A DNA stretch of 64,000 nucleotides, taken from positions 1-64,000 of the forward strand of contig CAYNOT010000020.1 of NCBI GenBank assembly GCA_964398945.1. The letters run 5' to 3'. The notes under the pieces were generated by a model. That model was not told the origin of the DNA. It made no database searches and saw nothing but the letters and a program-made list of their open reading frames with translations. The position numbers and the translations under genes were made by a program. The stretch comes from JBGTGG01 sp964398945. Lineage in GTDB: Bacteria; Bacteroidota; Bacteroidia; Cytophagales; Cyclobacteriaceae. This document shows positions 61,065-64,000 of the stretch, piece after piece (within the stretch, counting starts at the first letter, position 1; each line of letters opens with the position of its first letter).

Positions 61065-61841
61065 TTAGCGTGTAAAGTCGCTGATTTCGATTTTCCCATC
61101 TTTTATCGAAACTTTTTTGTCCTGGAGAAGCAGTAGTTCGCGTATAGGTTCAGGCAATGCTATTTTTTTTAGTTCCCCATTATACAAATCAAAAAAGGTC
61201 AATTCCTTATTTTCTATATAGTAAAGTTCCTCGCCATAAAAGCCAATGTTTTGTGTTTTGGCTTTTAGCTGCTTGACTTTAATCCCTAATTGGTTGAAAA
61301 TCAAAATGCCTTTCTCTTTATCGAGGATGAAAACATAGTTCAGGTATTCGCGCAAGGCAAGAACATCACCAGGGCTTGTTAAAAGATCACCCACCAATAT
61401 TTCTGTCTGGATTTTTGATTCACGAGCAATGACTTTCTTTAAACTAAAGTCTGCTTTATCGAGCAGCCAGTAATTATATTCACCGGAAGGGCACGCCAGA
61501 AAAGGTTCTATGGCAAACGCAGAGTCGATCAGTAAAATTGATTGCAGTGAAAGGGTAGGATCGAGGTACTGGATTTCCCTACTATCAGCATAGTAGGTAA
61601 ACAAGCGCACCCCACTCCACGGGTCAAACAGGGATGGGGTTTTTTCCAATGTAGATTCAGCAATTACTTCCCCTTTCGGATTGTATTTCTTTATTTTATT
61701 CTGTGTATCAATGGTATAAAAATCCCCCGGTCGATCAACTGCGATGTGCGCAATGGATGTTGTTTGAATGGTGATGGTGGATTGCGCAACAGCAGTAGCA
61801 CTTACAAGCATGATCGTGTATAAAAGGTATGCGGCTTTCAA
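61065..61841 (-). CDS. Secreted beta-propeller-like protein, hypothetical
   Basis: A 258-aa protein with a signal peptide MKAAYLLYTIMLVSATAVAQ. The mature part has repeated strand-turn units (FYTIDTQNKIKKYNPKGEV, LNYVFILDKEKGILIFNQLG, YIENKELTFFDLYNGELKK), suggestive of a six-bladed or partial propeller. No catalytic motif. The start overlaps the lpxH-like stop by four bases, so it is co-transcribed. Function unknown. Confidence 0.7.
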   Translation of the reverse strand: MKAAYLLYTIMLVSATAVAQSTITIQTTSIAHIAVDRPGDFYTIDTQNKIKKYNPKGEVIAESTLEKTPSLFDPWSGVRLFTYYADSREIQYLDPTLSLQSILLIDSAFAIEPFLACPSGEYNYWLLDKADFSLKKVIARESKIQTEILVGDLLTSPGDVLALREYLNYVFILDKEKGILIFNQLGIKVKQLKAKTQNIGFYGEELYYIENKELTFFDLYNGELKKIALPEPIRELLLLQDKKVSIKDGKIEISDFTR

Positions 61842-62608
61842 TTTGAATACGTTTTTAGTTCTACCGTATTGCCATCGTACACTGCGTAGGTATTATGATG
61901 AACCCATTCGCCCAAGTTGATGTACCGGCTGGTATCTCCAATGGCAATATCCAATGGGAGATGGCGATGGCCGAAGATGTAGAAATCATGATGCTCTTGT
62001 TTCTCAACATCATTACAGTACACCACCAGAAACTCCTTGTCTTCGCCCAAGAAATGTTCATCGCCTTTGGTGTTATTGATCCTGCTCTTCCGTGACCAGC
62101 GATTTGCAATGGCAATGCCCAAGTTGGGATGGATCCGCGCAAACAACCACTGACAAAGTTTGCTGTTGAAAAATTTCTTTAGAATTTTATAAGTAGTATC
62201 CCCCGGGCCAAGTCCATCGCCATGCCCGATCAATAATTTTTGATCGCCTACTTTTAAAATTTCCGGTTTTCTGTAAATGGTGATGCCCATTTCTTTTTGG
62301 AAATAGTCGAACATCCACATGTCGTGGTTTCCGGTAAAGAAGCTGATCGGAATACCGGCATCACTCAGCTCGGCAAGTTTGCCTTGCAGGCGAATAAATC
62401 CTTTTGGTATGGTGTGTTTATATTCAAACCAAAAATCAAAGATATCGCCCATCAGGAAAATGTGGTGTGCCTCATGTTTGATATTTTCCAACCACGATAC
62501 AATCCTTTTTTCACGCTCGAGGCTGCTGACCGCATCAGGGACACCCAAATGGAAATCGGAAGCGAAGAATACCTTTTTTCCGGCAGGAAGTGTAATGGGA
62601 TCGATCAT
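61838..62608 (-). CDS. lpxH: UDP-2,3-diacylglucosamine diphosphatase (LpxH-like)
   Basis: A 256-aa calcineurin-like metallophosphoesterase. Metal-binding motifs are FFASDFHLGVPD, LMGDIFDFWF, FTGNHDMWMFDYF, LIGHGDGLGPGDTTYK and FGHRHLPLDI in family order. LpxH cleaves UDP-diacylglucosamine to lipid X in lipid A synthesis at the inner-membrane surface. The assignment between LpxH and other hydrolases of this family is by motif only. ATG at 62608; first gene of a two-gene transcript. Confidence 0.9.
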   Translation of the reverse strand: MIDPITLPAGKKVFFASDFHLGVPDAVSSLEREKRIVSWLENIKHEAHHIFLMGDIFDFWFEYKHTIPKGFIRLQGKLAELSDAGIPISFFTGNHDMWMFDYFQKEMGITIYRKPEILKVGDQKLLIGHGDGLGPGDTTYKILKKFFNSKLCQWLFARIHPNLGIAIANRWSRKSRINNTKGDEHFLGEDKEFLVVYCNDVEKQEHHDFYIFGHRHLPLDIAIGDTSRYINLGEWVHHNTYAVYDGNTVELKTYSN

Positions 62609-62661
62609 AGTATGGATACAATAATATTAAAATTCGGATGATAAATCCTTATATAAAGTGT

Positions 62662-62816
62662 TTGGCTAAAGCCAATTTGCAATGGGAAATTAATACCTCT
62701 GGATTCATCCAGAGGTAATCCAAAGGAGATATGAAATAGGCAAACAATTTCGGAGATTGAATTGGAATGGGCTTTAGCCCATTATTTTAAATAAAAATAT
62801 TAACTGGCTTTAGCCA
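62662..62816. repeat. REP-like palindrome cluster
   Basis: Four short palindromes: TTGGCTAAAGCCAA (62662-62675), ACCTCTGGAT/ATCCAGAGGT (62695-62716), TGGGCTTTAGCCCA (62768-62781) and TGGCTTTAGCCA (62805-62816). The first and the last two share the GGCTAAAGCC/GGCTTTAGCC core. They precede a truncated IS200/RAYT-type transposase gene; RAYTs are known to mobilise REP palindromes. Confidence 0.7.
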
Positions 62817-62846
62817 AAATTGTAAAACCGATAGCAAAAAAACCTC

Positions 62847-63032
62847 ATGCCTTTTGTAAAAGTCTATATCCATTTTGTTTGGAGTACCAAAAATCGATAC
62901 CCATTCTTTGATACACCCGAGCCGCGAAGAAGGATATGGCAGCATATCCTTGATAACGCAAGAACAAAGGGAATATTTGTTGATTTTGTGAGCGGGCACC
63001 AGGATCATTGCCATTGTTTGATTCCGGCCTAA
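62847..63032 (+). pseudogene. Truncated IS200/RAYT-type transposase (Y1 HUH)
   Basis: 61 codons: MPFVKVYIHFVWSTKNRYPF, RRRIWQHILDNARTKGIFVD and FVSGHQDHCHCLIPA. This is the N-terminal part of the IS200/IS605-like Y1 transposase/RAYT family, ending soon after the HUH-type H-C-H metal site; the catalytic tyrosine and the rest are missing. It stops 17 bp before the next gene's end. Immediate upstream REP palindromes support a RAYT origin. Not functional as is. Confidence 0.75.
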
Positions 63033-63049
63033 CCCATTAACAATTGGAA

Positions 63050-63514
63050 TTAACGAGATATCCTGTTTCTTCCAGCTTCCAGAATTGCATATTCTTTAAA
63101 AGATTCATATTCTTTTGGATCAAGTTGCTCCAACGCTTTTCCAACATTTGAAGGCGAATAGTTTCCATCGGTTTGCCACCATTTTTTAGCTTCCTCTTTT
63201 GCTATCTCCTTGTTGATCTCTTCAAATAAATTGATACAAGAATCTGAAACCACCCAGGCATTTTCAATACTACTGTATTTTTCAAAAATCAAGGAGCGCA
63301 TTTTAGTTCCGCTCTCCTGGTTCTTAAAATGCGATAAAGTATAGGAAAGCGTTTCAGGTTCTGTCATTACCATGTCCCAGTATTTTTTTGAAGAAACTAC
63401 CTGACTGGTGGTAAGCATGTATCCAAAACCTTCTTCAATTGATTCTTTTGTGATAGGGCATTGGGCTTTTTTTGCTTTTTTCTTCTTTCCGAACAATTTA
63501 TCGATAAAGGTCAT
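63050..63514 (-). CDS. Hypothetical cytoplasmic protein
   Basis: A 154-aa protein with a basic N-terminus (MTFIDKLFGKKKKAKKAQCP) and acidic helical middle (CINLFEEINKEIAKEEAKKW), ending with helical YESFKEYAILEAGRNRISR. No signal peptide, membrane helix or family recognised. It is a stand-alone gene between the transposase remnant and the right-edge thioredoxin-like gene. Confidence 0.65.
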   Translation of the reverse strand: MTFIDKLFGKKKKAKKAQCPITKESIEEGFGYMLTTSQVVSSKKYWDMVMTEPETLSYTLSHFKNQESGTKMRSLIFEKYSSIENAWVVSDSCINLFEEINKEIAKEEAKKWWQTDGNYSPSNVGKALEQLDPKEYESFKEYAILEAGRNRISR

Positions 63515-63683
63515 TGGGATTGGATTTTGATTTAAAAAGGTCGCTTCCGGTTTATAGATACTCCTAAAAGGGTGAATAGTTGCATCTAAGACTTAAAAAA
63601 GTATAAAAATGTTACAATTCAATTACATCAACGTTGGTATTACTGATGTCTTTCTATGTGTAAGCCATCTGAATAATAAGTAT

Positions 63684-64000
63684 TTAAGGATTGAATCGGC
63701 TATAGTTTGTCAGGAACTCCTCCAGTTTTTCGATTGGGATTTTTTTTGCGATAATTTTTTTCCGGTTGTCCAGTAAATAAAGTGTTGGGGTGGTAATGGC
63801 ATCATATAAATCATGATACGAACCTACGTAGGTGCGTGGCCCGTTCACCGTGATCCACTTCATATTCATGTTTTTTATATAGTCTTTCATTTTCACCATG
63901 GATGTGTCGGCACTTATGGCATAGACTTCCACATCAAATTTCGTGGTTTCATAAAAATTGACAAGCTTCGGTGTTTCGGTTTTGCAATGGCCACAATCCG
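63684..64000 (-). CDS. Thioredoxin-like (TlpA/redoxin) protein, 5' part outside the window
   Basis: The stop is at 63684 and the frame is open to the window edge. At the edge it reads DCGHCKTETPKLVNFYETTK, a C-x-x-C redox motif within a thioredoxin fold, followed by FDVEVYAISAD, NMKWITVNGP and the cis-proline region TTPTLYLLDNRKKIIAKK. The usual family ending follows. Such proteins act as periplasmic thiol-disulfide oxidoreductases in Bacteroidota. The N-terminal part, including a signal peptide, is not visible. The apparent GTG start at 63932 would cut the active site and is rejected. Confidence 0.8.
   Translation of the reverse strand, partial: DCGHCKTETPKLVNFYETTKFDVEVYAISADTSMVKMKDYIKNMNMKWITVNGPRTYVGSYHDLYDAITTPTLYLLDNRKKIIAKKIPIEKLEEFLTNYSRFNP

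Noticed and set aside
62609..62661. Search for a CRISPR-like or tandem array near the REP cluster
   Set aside because: Palindromes are unequally spaced and differ in sequence, so they do not form an array.

Overview
The window looks like chromosome of a Bacteroidota member, most likely an environmental Cytophagales relative. The evidence: several genes are preceded by the Bacteroidota -7 promoter motif TAnnTTTG, one protein carries a type IX secretion C-terminal sorting domain, signal peptides ending in AQ are common, and there are a DUF2911 protein, a two-component regulator propeller histidine kinase, an HExxHxxGxxH metalloprotease of the DUF5117 type, and a complex I operon without the NADH-oxidising subunits. 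This assignment is inference from gene content; no rRNA is present.

Region 1 (1-2.1 kb) is an accessory island, visibly AT-richer than the rest. It opens with what reads as the 3' end of a group II intron, followed by an intact ErmF-type 23S rRNA methyltransferase (MLS-resistance family), a 130-bp imperfect inverted repeat resembling an integron attC site, and an unknown gene bounded on both sides by attC-type 7-bp core sites. No integrase is visible. Region 2 (2.2-7.5 kb) is a molybdenum cofactor cluster with genes on both strands: a TauE/SafE permease, moaA, moaD, moaE, mobA, moaC and moeA. Region 3 (7.5-12 kb) holds ffh, a DUF2911 protein and a rimB-like/rimK/aspartoacylase-like operon. 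Region 4 (12-25 kb) has two tandem MacB/FtsX-type permeases, a Kup potassium transporter, a type II NADH dehydrogenase, a coiled-coil lipoprotein, a Na+/Ca2+ exchanger and a polyprenyl diphosphate synthase, then a small patch of decayed genes.

Region 5 (24.7-37.8 kb, minus strand) is one long operon: korA-korB-nuoABCD-nuoHIJKLMN plus one small unknown gene. It lacks nuoE, nuoF and nuoG, and a ferredoxin gene lies divergently next to korA. The arrangement suggests that 2-oxoacid:ferredoxin oxidoreductase feeds complex I through ferredoxin, while the separate type II dehydrogenase at 19.4 kb oxidises NADH. Region 6 (38-48 kb) carries NAD(P)HX repair, a very short T9SS-tailed protein, a toxin-antitoxin pair whose toxin has a nonsense codon, threonine aldolase, a universal stress protein, asnS, rpoN with a downstream membrane protein, and an enoyl-CoA hydratase followed by three abutting stem-loops. 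Region 7 (47.8-64 kb) holds an outer-membrane protein, tRNA-Arg(ACG), an ECF sigma/small membrane protein/TonB operon, a propeller histidine kinase with its LuxR-type regulator, a large metalloprotease, an acyl carrier protein, an NtrB/NtrC-type pair, an lpxH-like hydrolase, a REP cluster with a truncated IS200/RAYT-like transposase, and at the right edge a thioredoxin-like protein running out of the window.

The most unusual features are the intron/erm/attC-like island, the ferredoxin-type complex I operon with palindromic repeats between and inside its genes, the triple hairpin at 47.5-47.7 kb, and a possible sigma-54 promoter with an upstream palindrome in front of the NtrC-type gene. Several gene remnants were found by reading frames that contain stops or lack starts.
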